DNA of 11,127 bases from Aureococcus anophagefferens (GCF_000186865.1 NW_008705585.1:371-11497); one strand, 5' to 3'; shown: positions 1 to 7,539, counted from the first letter of the stretch. The notes: generated from the sequence alone by a model not told the origin. Numbers and translations: made by a program.

Positions 1-2492
1 GTGGGACGCGATGTCGACCATCTTGGCCGCCAGGTCGTCCTTGGGCCCGTTGACGCCCGTCGCCGCGTCCGCGTTGAACGCGATCGCGTTGTCGAAGACG
101 AGGACGAGATCGTCGACGACGGCCTGGAACGTCGCGTAGCGCCTGGGCAGCAAAAGAGTGATTCAACGTCGCTTCAATGTGAGTGTTCCGCGCGCGCGCG
201 TTACGGAAAAAACATCCACGCTTCGAGACCGTTCCGAGAGATGATCGCTCGTCCAAAAATCAGCCGAAACGAGTGGAAAACGGCCGAGATCGGAGCCTTT
301 GAAGTTGGGAATTTCGCTCTCTTTTGCTGCCCTGCTCCGCGCCCGCCGTTCAGCTGGCGGTGCACCTGGCCCAGGTCCATGGGCCGGGCGATCTTGGCCA
401 GGTACTCGTGGCGGATCAGCGGGAAGGCCTCGACGGCGGGCCGGTGCCAGCCCACGACCTTGCCGTAGTAGCCGTCCGGCTTCACCCACTCGTGCTTCCG
501 GACCCGGTCGAAGAGGCGGTCGGCCTGGGCCACCCAGGGCTCCCGCGCCGCCGCGGGGCTCCGCGCGACGTCGCCGGGCGTGCGCTTCTTCTTCGCGGGC
601 GGCGGGCTCGGCGACCGCCGCGCGGGCAACGCCGCGACGGCGGCCGCGACGTGCGCCGCCGACTGCTGCAGCGCGCTCGGCGGCGCGGGCGGCCGCGCGA
701 GCTTCTTGATCTTCAGCTTGGGCACGGACTTGGGCGCCTCGACCGGCGCCTCGGCGAGGTAGGTGCGCAGCAAAGGTGCCAGTAAATCGGCCCCCTCGAC
801 GATCGCGCCCGCGATGGGCTTTTGCGAGCACCACGCCTCCGGCGCGCCCCGGTGCAGGAACTCGACGCGCGCCTTCCAGGCCCGCGCGTTCGCGAAGCAC
901 TTGGCCACGTCGTCGCCGAACGCCTGCAAATTTCGGTAGCCGCCGCCCCGCGCCTTGGCCTCGATGCGGTTGAAGTCGCGCGCGTTGTGCGCGCCGCCGA
1001 TGGCCGTCGCGTACTCGCCCTGCTCCGGCGGCAGCATGTTCTCGTGGAGGAAGCCCAGGGCCGCCTCCTGGCCGTCGGGGTGCTTGACGGCGCGCAGCGC
1101 GTCCAAAATCTTGGCGGCCTGCTGGCCCACGGACCCCTTGAGGGCGAGCGCGGGCGGCCGCTCCGCCGGCGGCCTTTCCGACGAGCCCGCGCGCGCCTTC
1201 GGCGGCGGCTTCGCCGCGGGCGGTTTTGCGGACGGCGACGGCCGCCGGTCGTCGCGCTTCGCCGGCGCCTTGGCCAGGTCGGGCAGCTTCGCCTTCCACC
1301 GCGCGGAAAACAGCTTCGCCAACTCGCAGTACGCGTCCGCGTCCGCGTCACCATGTAAAACCCGCCCGCTGCCCCGGGGCCCGTAGTAGGCCCGGCAGTT
1401 GGCGAAGATGAGCTCGACGTCGCGCGCGACGTCGTCGGGCCGCTTGTAGTCGCCCTCGAGCAATCTCCGAAAGACCTCGTTGACGCACATGGGCTCGGGC
1501 ACGGCCCGGAGGTAGTCGTCGAGCGTGCGCTTCTGCCCCTGCTCCCGCGCGTCGTAGTAGGCCGTGATGGGGCTGATGAACGCGTAGCAGCGCTGCACGC
1601 CGCCGTCGTAGACGTTGAGCACCGCGTCCTCGACGGCCGACAGGATCTTCTCGTACCGCGGCAGCAGCCGCGGCACGGCCTTGTCGAGCTCGACGTCCGT
1701 CGCGCCCGCGGCGCGGAGCGCCGGCCGCAGCTTGTGCTCCACCTCCTTCTCCACGGCCGCGAGCCAGGCCCGGCCCGCGTTCCGGAGCTCCGGGAAGCGC
1801 ACGTCGACGTTGTAGCGCAGGCAGTTCGCGGCGATGCGCCGCGCGTCGCGGACCCAGGCGCCGACGTCGCGCCGGTAGACGCCGGACCGGTGGCGCACCT
1901 CGAGCTTGTTCAGGTCCATGGGCTGGCCCGGGCCCTTGGCGTCCGCGAGGCGCGGCACGTAGTCCGCGTACTGTTTCACGTCGACGGGCGCCTTGAAGGG
2001 CGCCGCGGCCTTGTGGCGTTTTAAAGATTGGAGCACGCGCACGACGGCGCTGTCGACGGCGTCGGTCATGGGCAGCTTCTCCCGCGGCGGGCCCGCCGCC
2101 GCCGCCGCCGGCTGCCGCGCGGCGGACGCGGCGCCGTCGTCGCCCCACGCGCTCCGCGCCGCCGGCTGGAGGAAGGGCCGCAGGGGGCCCTGGCACTCCT
2201 TGTCGAACTTGCGCAGGATGGTCCGCGCGCCCTTGGCGACGTCCGGGAACCGCGCCTTGCAGTAGAGCGCGCTGTTCTCGTAGACCAAACGCACGTCCGC
2301 CGCGAACGCGGCCATCGTCGCGTACGACTCGACGCGCGCCCGGACCGTGCCCAGGTCCATGGGCCGCTTGACCACGTTGAGGTAGTCGCTGTACAGCGCC
2401 GTGTTCACGGGCGCGCCCCAGAGGTTGCTCGGGTCCTGCGCAAAGAGGCGGTCCAGCACCTGCCGGGCGGCGTGGAGCGCCTCGCCCTTCAT
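1..2492 (-). CDS. Polybromo-like protein with five tandem bromodomains (3' end beyond window)
   Basis: Predicted nuclear acetyl-lysine reader. Exons are 2492..343 and 142..1, giving 764 visible residues; the gene continues past the left edge. The start is the ATG at 2492. Bromodomain 1 (about residues 5-108) has the ZA-loop motif KRPMDLGTV but ENSALYC, so Cys78 replaces the acetyl-lysine-binding Asn. Bromodomain 2 (145-256) has PMDL and NCLRYN with Asn228 intact. Bromodomain 3 (282-402) ends FANCRAYY, with Tyr370 at that site. Bromodomain 4 (456-580) is divergent, without PMDL, and has FANARAWK with Lys540 there. Bromodomain 5 (from 653) has ARPMDLGQV in exon 1 and FDNAIAFN with Asn740 in exon 2. 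Linkers are Pro/Lys/Ala-rich, with an NLS-like PPAKKKR near 631. The array resembles polybromo subunits of SWI/SNF-type remodellers, but no BAH or HMG domain is visible. Assignment to such a complex is inference. Only one intron is needed to keep the frame. Confidence 0.85.
143..342 (-). mobile_element. Introner-type element forming a 200-nt intron in the bromodomain gene
   Basis: This segment interrupts bromodomain 5. Removing it joins ...HRQLNGG to RYATFQAVV..., a normal bromodomain helix. In gene orientation it starts GC (342-341) and ends CAG (145-143). Perfect 14-bp terminal inverted repeats, GGGCAGCAAAAGAG, lie at 319-332 and 145-158 in opposite orientation. GGCGC occurs just outside both ends. 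Aligned as 9 bp, the flanks GGCGCGGAG and GGCGCTACG match at 6 of 9 positions, consistent with an old target-site duplication. The interior is visibly more A/T-rich than the exons and has stops in frame after the exon. No GT donor near this point gives the bromodomain join, so GC-AG splicing is the best reading. It is too short for a transposase and is therefore non-autonomous. Confidence 0.8.
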
Positions 2493-3101
2493 TGCGTATA
2501 AGTCGGCGCGGCGGCGATGCCTTGATATCGCGGCGCCGGCCTTTATGGAGCTGGTGGTCGCGACAACGCGGCGGTCGGGGGCGCCGGTGCGGCGGCGCGC
2601 GCGTCGGCGTCGGTGATGGCGGCACTCGCGGCACTCGGCGGTGCGAGGTCTTGTCGATCGAGGCGCCGGCGCGCCGGTCGGGGTGGCGCGTTCCAGGAGC
2701 GCGCGCGACCAGCTCGTACGCCGGCTGCTCGGGCCTGCGCTACTCGTCCTCCGTCGTCGCGATCCGCGCTTTGACTCGGAGGGGTGTCCATCCTCTTATT
2801 CTTGGTGATCTCGTTGTGGACGAGCACAGTAGCGCACTGCAGTACTTAGGCTTGCAGTGGAAGATCGCGTAGGCCATGGCCTCCTGCCTCATGGCGTGGA
2901 TCTCGGAGGCCGCGTCGCGGGAGCGTCGATCATGTCGTGCGCGCCGCCGCCGAACGCAATGAAGTCGATCCGTCGATTACCCGGGGCCCCGGGCCACGCC
3001 CCGGAACTCGAATCGAGAGGCTCACTCAGCTGCCAGTGGCAAAGGGGCTTATGTAGGTCCGGGCGGGAGGGGTCATCTTCAAATTGCGGCGCGGCGGCGC
3101 C
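2493..3101. other. Intergenic region without a supported gene
   Basis: This 609-base stretch lies upstream of the bromodomain gene start and downstream of the SEP gene stop. I find no long frame with recognisable domains. On the minus strand around 2757-2960 there are short coding-like runs in different frames: FIAFGGGAHDMIDA, then EIHAMRQEAMAYAIFHC, then VLVHNEITKNK. They would need one or two frameshifts or small introns to join. I do not recognise the family; this may be a decayed gene piece or chance. The segment just above 2492 is presumably the promoter and 5' UTR of the bromodomain gene. Confidence 0.4.
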
Positions 3102-3815
3102 TCACGTCGCGAAGCGCGCGAGGCGCTTCGCGCGGAGCTCCGCCGCCGGGAGCCGCGGAGCGACATGAGCGGGCGCGGCGTCGAGGAGGTGGCGGCACTG
3201 CGCGTAGGAGCAGGGCAGGTAGTCCTCGACGTCGAGGCGGACGACGTCGCCGCCGGGGAGGAACTGGGGCGGCACCTCGCCGTCGCGGATGGCCCGCAGG
3301 AACGGCAGGTGGTCGCCGTAGCTCTGGAGCGGGCCCGCGGGCTCGGCGAGGTCCGCGAGGCCGACGACGTTGCCGCGCGCAACCGGCGGCGCGGCGGGCA
3401 GCCCCTCGGCTCGCACGGTGAAGCCGTCGGACCAGAGGCAGACCGTGAAGGACCGCGGCGCGCCGGCGCGCGCGACGGCCTCGGCGACGCGCTCCTCCGT
3501 CTCGAGGCGCAGCTGCCGGGGCGCCGCGGGCAGCGCGTCCGTCGCGGCCGTCGTTCCGATCAGAGCGTCGAGGACCGCGGCGAGCACGCGCTGGTCCGGC
3601 CGCGCCTCCGCCTGCCGCGCGCTCGAGCAGCCCGTCACGGCCTGCGGTGGGGAACGGCGCCTTACGGTGGCGCGGTGGCGCGAGCGGGCAGCCTCGTCCG
3701 CCTCGAGGCGGGCAGCCCGGATCGGCGTGCAACGCACCGAGCTGTCCATTGGCGCCGGCTCGAGGCAGCGCCGCGTCGCCGTAGGCGGCGAGGTCATGCT
3801 CGTCGACCGCTTCAT
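3102..3815 (-). CDS. SEP-domain protein, p47/UBX-cofactor-like but without UBX
   Basis: A 237-residue frame from the ATG at 3815 to the TGA at 3104-3102. The C-terminal half matches the SEP domain of p47/NSFL1C-type Cdc48/p97 adaptors: SFTVCLWSDGFTV (about 122-134), then GPLQSYGDHLPFLRAIRDGE (161-180) and VPPQFLPGGDVVRLDVEDY (181-199). In the family, SEP domains usually precede a C-terminal UBX domain that binds p97. Here only about 38 residues follow, and no UBX fold is visible. Between GFTV and GPLQSY there are about 25 extra residues. Positions 3416-3342 begin GT, end AG and are in frame, so this insert could be a 75-nt intron. Residues 1-75 are low-complexity and Arg-rich, so the true start is uncertain; an in-frame GT...AG intron is also possible there (about residues 27-58). 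The gene is divergent from the F-box gene, with 213 bases between them. The SEP call is fairly firm; the cellular role is inferred. Confidence 0.65.
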   Translation of the reverse strand: MKRSTSMTSPPTATRRCLEPAPMDSSVRCTPIRAARLEADEAARSRHRATVRRRSPPQAVTGCSSARQAEARPDQRVLAAVLDALIGTTAATDALPAAPRQLRLETEERVAEAVARAGAPRSFTVCLWSDGFTVRAEGLPAAPPVARGNVVGLADLAEPAGPLQSYGDHLPFLRAIRDGEVPPQFLPGGDVVRLDVEDYLPCSYAQCRHLLDAAPAHVAPRLPAAELRAKRLARFAT

Positions 3816-4028
3816 TTTGCCTGCGTCTAGTGTCGTACCCCTTGGGGATGTTCAAGAACTGGATGCGCGCGCGTCCGTATGAGGCATGACATGGTTCAAG
3901 GGCAACTTGGCTGGGCACCGGCGTTGACTATTCAATAGTCTGTGATTTGATCCAGGGCTCGAGCCTCGACATCGGCGCGGGCGCGCGCGGCCACCCTCGA
4001 CGCGACCTGCTCGTGCGAACTGCTGACA
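3816..4028. promoter_or_regulatory. Divergent promoter region between SEP and F-box genes
   Basis: These 213 bases separate the start codons of two divergent genes, so both promoters and 5' UTRs must lie here unless upstream exons exist. The segment is less GC-rich than its surroundings around 3926-3955. It contains a short inverted repeat, listed separately. No TATA box could be assigned with confidence. Confidence 0.4.
3926..3940. repeat. Short palindrome in the divergent promoter
   Basis: GACTAT and ATAGTC are 6-bp inverted arms around the 3-base spacer TCA. The palindrome lies about 90 bases upstream of the F-box start and 110 bases upstream of the SEP gene start. It could be a dimeric transcription-factor site, but a palindrome this size can occur by chance. 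Confidence 0.3.
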
Positions 4029-5640
4029 ATGCCACCGAAACGCAAGACCGCGGGCGCGGCGAAAACCGCCGGCGCGAAGCGCGCGCCGAAGAAGGCGAAG
4101 AAAGATGCGTCGCCGTCGGACGCCTCCCTGGCGCAGAAGGCCGTCGTGCGCGCGGACCGGCTGACGCTGGAGCAGGCGCTCGTGGGGCTCGTCGAGGACG
4201 GCGTCGTGCGCTACGAGGAGCTCGAGGCGCGGGGCCTCGGCCAGGCGCCGGCGCCGGCGCCCAAGGTCACGGCGACGGCCGCGCTGACGTCGACGGGCGG
4301 CGCGGGCCGGCGTCCCGCGGCCGCGACGATGTTCGAGAGATTGAAACGATGGAAACTGGTCACCGTCGTGCTTGGTAGGCATGGGCGCGTGGGAGCGGCT
4401 CGACGTCGAGCTGCTCATGCAGGTCGTCGACTGCTGCGGCGCGGGCACGAAGTTCGCGCTGAGCGAGGTCTGCAAGGGCCTGTGCTCCATGCGGCGCGAG
4501 CCGCGCGCGTGGCGGAGCCTCGACACGGGCACGCTCGCGGGCCTCACGGCCGCGGGGCTCCAGCGCCTGCCGCGGTCCGTGCCGACGACGAACCTCGAGC
4601 GGCTCACGTGCCGGTCGCAGGGCTACAAGGACCCCTTCGTGGCCAAGGACTGGGTCAACTTCCTCAAGCAGCTCGACTGCAAGGCGAGCCTCCGCCACCT
4701 CGAGCTCCTCAGCAGCAAGTTCGGGTCCGGCGCGCAGGCGCTCAAGGCCGCGGAGCCCTTCGCGGCGAACCTCGAGTCGCTGAAGCTCATGGGCGTCAAG
4801 CAGGGCAGCATGGACGGCGTCATGAAGTTCGTCCGCGCCGCGACGCGGCTCACGGCCCTGGACATCGAGTCGTCGGAGACGCCGTGGCGCTACTTCCTCG
4901 AGCGGCTCGCGCAGCTGCCCGCGCTCCAGCGCGGGCCGGGCGCGAAGAGCCTGCTGAAGCGCATCGTGAGCATCGGCGGCTGGCAGAGCACGGCGACCCA
5001 CGTCGCGTTCGTGCTCGGCCTCGCGAACCTCTTTCCCGAGCTCCGCGAGCTCCACCTCTCGGGGCTCTGCGCGAACGACGCGTCCGCGGCGCCCGCGCCC
5101 CTCTCGAAGATCCGCGTCCTGCGCCTGCGGAACGTCATCTTCACCTCCGGCATGTACATCGCCCAGCTCTACGGCCGCGGCGTGCCGGACAGCGAAGAGG
5201 CGCTCGCCTCGTACTTCGCGGACGTCGAACGGAGCATGCCCTGCCTCGAGCTCTGGGAGACGCACCGCAAGCGCGAGTACATCTCGGGCAAGGAGTTCAA
5301 GGCCGGCAAGCGCTACGAGCGCACGCCCGTCCTGCGCAACATCGGGGGCCTGTGCTTTTCGCGCCTCAACGAGCTGATCCTCGAGGACGTGGGCGTCGCC
5401 GAGGACTCGTTCGCCGGCGTCGAGGCCCCCAAGCTCAAGGTGCTCAACCTCTGGCTCTCGCCCCTCACCCACAAAGAGCAGCGCTCCGGGTGGGCCGATG
5501 GCTCCCGCATGGACGTGTCGGACAACGCGGGGCTCGCCGCCCAGCGCGCCGCCGTCGCGAAGCCCCTCGAGGACTCCGCCGAAGGCGCGGTCAAGGTGAC
5601 ATGGCTGAAGCCCGAGAAGAAGCGCCCCGCGACGACGTGA
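4029..5640 (+). CDS. F-box-like / leucine-rich-repeat protein
   Basis: Exons 4029..4299 and 4379..5640 encode 510 residues, ending at the TGA at 5638-5640. The ATG at 4029 has a favourable context (ACAATGCC). Residues 2-28 are Lys/Ala-rich (PPKRKTAGAAK, KRAPKKAKK), a likely nuclear localisation signal. Residues 43-70 form a short acidic helix-like segment, followed by an Ala/Pro linker into which the intron inserted. From residue 92, GAWERLDVELLMQVV, then FALSEVCKGL and AWRSL resemble an F-box, which in SCF ubiquitin ligases binds Skp1. Irregular leucine-rich repeats follow: NLERLTC, SLRHLELL, NLESLKLMG, RLTALDIES, ELRELHLSGL, KIRVLRLRN, RLNELILED and KLKVLNLW. A role as substrate receptor in a nuclear SCF-type ligase is inference; the LRR part is firmer than the F-box. 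Its stop lies 82 bases from the stop of the convergent SLC13 gene. Confidence 0.75.
4300..4378 (+). mobile_element. Introner element (79-nt intron) in the F-box gene
   Basis: Exon 1 ends at 4299 (phase 1) and exon 2 resumes at 4379; the split codon G+GC restores Gly91 and the frame into GAWERLDVELL. Flanking copies GGCGCGGGC (4299-4307) and GGCATGGGC (4378-4386) match at 7 of 9 bases, a probable target-site duplication. The element body is 4308-4377 (70 nt). Its left arm (to about 4342) matches the SLC13-gene introner at 30 of 35 positions and its last 20 bases match at 17 of 20, including the end CTTGRTA. The acceptor is CTTGGTAG: the A comes from the element and the G from the duplicated site. 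The donor is GC inside the left duplication. An in-element GT (GTCCCG) 12 bases downstream would also keep the frame and add four residues, so RNA evidence is needed to choose. Confidence 0.85.
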
Positions 5641-5672
5641 GCACCCACTCACTCGCAAGTAAGAAGCATCGT

Positions 5673-5735
5673 CCGCTGTTATCGGAAGAGCAAAACTCAG
5701 GAAGCCGGGGCCTCGACCGCTGTTATCGGAAGAGC
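5673..5735. repeat. 19-bp direct repeat pair flanking a copied segment at the SLC13 3' end
   Basis: CCGCTGTTATCGGAAGAGC occurs perfectly at 5673-5691 and 5717-5735, a period of 44 bases. The second copy contains the SLC13 stop codon (TAA on the minus strand, 5725-5723); the first lies in the 3' flank. The 25 bases between the copies resemble the end of the DOMON-b561 gene (see 5692-5720). This looks like a small tandem duplication or repair-templated insertion. Confidence 0.75.
5692..5720. repeat. 29-bp segment copied in the DOMON gene 3' end
   Basis: This segment matches 7669-7697 at 26 of 29 positions, in the same orientation. At 7669-7697 the sequence is the last codons, stop and start of the 3' flank of the DOMON-b561 gene. 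Here it lies downstream of the SLC13 stop. Beyond the matched block, both places also show TTCCG followed by RTAA on the minus strand. Confidence 0.65.
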
Positions 5736-7445
5736 GTGCTCGCGCAGAGCGCCTCATCGTCGCCGCCGCCGGGGAGCGCCGCGGGTAGTACAAAAGCGCT
5801 GGCGGCGGTGAGGAGCGCGAGGCAGACGAGCGTCAGCTGGAGGCCGACGGCGGCCAACGTCCGCGTCGCCAGCGTCGGCGCGGTCGCGAAGGCGATCGCG
5901 TTCGGCGGCGTCGCGATGGGCGTGCAGAACGCGAAGGAGCAGGCCATCGTCACGGCGCAGAGCGCCGGCAGCGGGTCGTCGACGCAGCCGACGAGCGGGA
6001 GGATCACGTTCGCCGTCGCGACGTTCGACACGCCGTTGGACAGGAGGCACGCGAGGAGCGCGGCGACGACGACGACGTGCTCCCGCGACGCGCCGGCGAT
6101 GACCGAATCGCCGATCGAGGCCGCGAGGCCGGACGCCTTGGCGCCGGAGCTCAGGGCGACGCCGCCGCCGAGCAGAAACATCGATTCCCAGGGCAGATCG
6201 CGGACCGCGGCCCAGGGCAGCGCGTCGGACAAGAAGAGCGCGAGCGCCGCGGCCATCGCGACGGTGCCGTCCGTCGCGAAGCCCGGCTCCGGGAGGAGCT
6301 CGGACCAGCCGGGCACGCCGAAGCGCCGCAGCCGGAAGAGCCAACACACAAGCATGGCCCCGCAGACGCCGAGCACGCGCCGCTGCGCCGCCGAGAGCGG
6401 CGGCGGCGGCCCCTCGGCGGCGGAGGCGCGCCCGGCGACGCGCGCCGGTACTTTGAAGCGGCGGACGAGGATCGCCCAGAGGCACGCGTTGCCGACGAGC
6501 CCCACGGGCGCGGCGAACGCGAACCACGACGCGAAGGCCACGCGGTCGCCTATCAAGCATGACGGTGACGATTTCTCATTGTTTTCCCACCCCAAATCTC
6601 TCGAAAATCGTCACGGCCACAGGACGCTGGCGGTCGCCGACGAGGCCGGCTAGGACGACGTTCGGGCCCGTGCCCACCAAGGTCGTCAAGCCGCCGAGCG
6701 AGCTCGACAGCGCCACGGCGACGGCGACGGCGTCCCGGAGCGACTCGTCGCCGCCGGCCGCCGCCGTCGCGGCGAGCGGCGCCATCATCGCCGCCGTCGC
6801 CGTGTTGGACGTCCACATGGACAACGACGCCGTGGCGACGATGACGCCGAGCAGCAAGCGCCGCGGCGCGTCGCCCCGCCGGTCGAAGCGCCGCAGGAGG
6901 CCGCTCGCGACGCGCGCGTGGAGGTCGTGGCGCTCGAGGGCCGCGGCGACCAAGAACGATCCCAGGAAGAGCATGAGCGGGTCCGACAGGTACGCGCTTG
7001 AAATGAGGCGCGCGTCCGCGGCGCCGCTCGCCGGCAGGAGGACGACGGGCAGCAGCGACGTCACGCCGAGCGGCACGCAGCGGGTCAGCCACCAGACGAT
7101 CATGAGCGCGCCGCACGCGCCGCACGCGGCCGCGGGCGCGGGCGCGGCCCGGCGCTGCGCCGCCGACGCGGCGAGCACCGCGGCGTAGGCGACGACGCCG
7201 AGCCAGAAGCCCAGGCGCGACGCGTTCGTGCGCGCGCCGGTGTGTGTTGGACGCGATGTGTTCGTGCGCGCGCCGGTGTGCGTTGGACGCGACGCGTTCG
7301 TGCGTGCGTCGGCGCGCGCCGGCGCCGCCTCCGCCTTGTCCGCCTCCAGCAGCTCGTCGTCCTGGGCGCACGGCTCGAAGCCGGCCTCCACTTGCAGCTC
7401 GATGCCGCCGCCTTCCAAGAGCGGATTGCTGCGCGGACGCTGCAT
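5723..7445 (-). CDS. SLC13/DASS-family sodium-coupled anion transporter
   Basis: Exons 7445..6638 and 6549..5723 encode 544 residues. The first in-frame ATG is at 7445; an upstream in-frame GTG at 7517 is unlikely as a start in a eukaryote. SLC13 proteins import di/tricarboxylates or sulfate with sodium. Signature motifs are present: WTSNTAT with the first Ser-Asn-Thr at 213-215, GTGPNVV (258-264, just before the intron), FLLGGGVAL (394-402), LSNGVSNVATANV with the second Ser-Asn motif at 444-445, and CTPIATPPNAIAFA (478-491). About eleven hydrophobic segments start near residue 80. The N-terminal 78 residues are a cytosol-like tail with an NPLLE dileucine-type motif at 8-12 and a 12-residue tandem repeat (TNASRPTHTGAR-type, 49-77). 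Substrate and membrane cannot be told from sequence. The 5' flank carries a duplicated 40-bp block. The gene is convergent with the F-box gene. Confidence 0.88.
6550..6637 (-). mobile_element. Introner element (88-nt intron) in the SLC13 gene
   Basis: In gene orientation the exon ends at 6638 and resumes at 6549; the split codon G+GC gives Gly270 and the join LVGDRVAFASW. A perfect 9-bp direct repeat GGCGACCGC lies at 6638-6630 and 6550-6542, flanking a 79-nt body (6629-6551). This is a clear target-site duplication. The body has an imperfect terminal inverted repeat with a 10-bp core GTGACGATTT at 6614-6605 and, inverted, at 6565-6574. It belongs to the same family as the F-box-gene introner. 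The acceptor is GATAG, with its last G from the duplicated site; the donor is GC in the other copy. Because the ends are identical repeats, the only canonical-like choice that restores the original coding sequence is GC-AG. An in-frame GT 12 bases inward is the alternative. Confidence 0.9.
7222..7310. repeat. 36-bp minisatellite in the SLC13 N-terminal tail
   Basis: Two full 36-bp units (7222-7257, 7258-7293) differ at only a few bases and are followed by a partial third unit. The period is a multiple of three and encodes a 12-residue repeat rich in Thr, Arg and Asn-X-Ser triplets. It lies before the first membrane segment, so length variation would be tolerated. Confidence 0.8.
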
Positions 7446-7539
7446 GCTCCGCGACGCTCGCGAGCTCCGCGTTGCGTCGCTACTCGGCAGAGCTCTGAGA
7501 TGCTCCGCGACGCTCACGAGCTCCGCGTTGCCACGCTAC
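7444..7539. repeat. Duplicated 40-bp block at the SLC13 start codon
   Basis: Blocks 7444-7483 and 7500-7539 match at 37 of 40 positions, spaced 56 bases apart. The SLC13 ATG (7445-7443) sits at the edge of one copy. The corresponding triplet beside the other copy is ATC on the minus strand, so only one serves as a start. The second block lies in the presumed 5' UTR or promoter. Confidence 0.75.

Noticed and set aside
1..468. Plus-strand open frame at the left edge
   Set aside because: It is antisense to the last visible bromodomain exon and runs through the intron; no domain is seen.
1348..2634. Minus-strand open frame of 428 codons overlapping the bromodomain gene in another frame
   Set aside because: It is compositionally skewed (Arg/Gly/Ala) with no recognisable domain; the other frame has five bromodomains.
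4360..5793. Minus-strand open frame of 477 codons opposite the F-box gene
   Set aside because: It mirrors the Leu-rich coding strand and has no independent motif support.
4300..6653. Read-through of F-box exon 1 past the intron as one 874-residue protein
   Set aside because: After 4299 the frame becomes Arg/Ala-rich nonsense; the LRR sequence continues in another frame, reached by splicing out 4300-4378.
7446..7517. Extension of the SLC13 protein to an upstream GTG
   Set aside because: GTG is unlikely as a eukaryotic start; the first in-frame ATG at 7445 gives a normal N-terminal tail.
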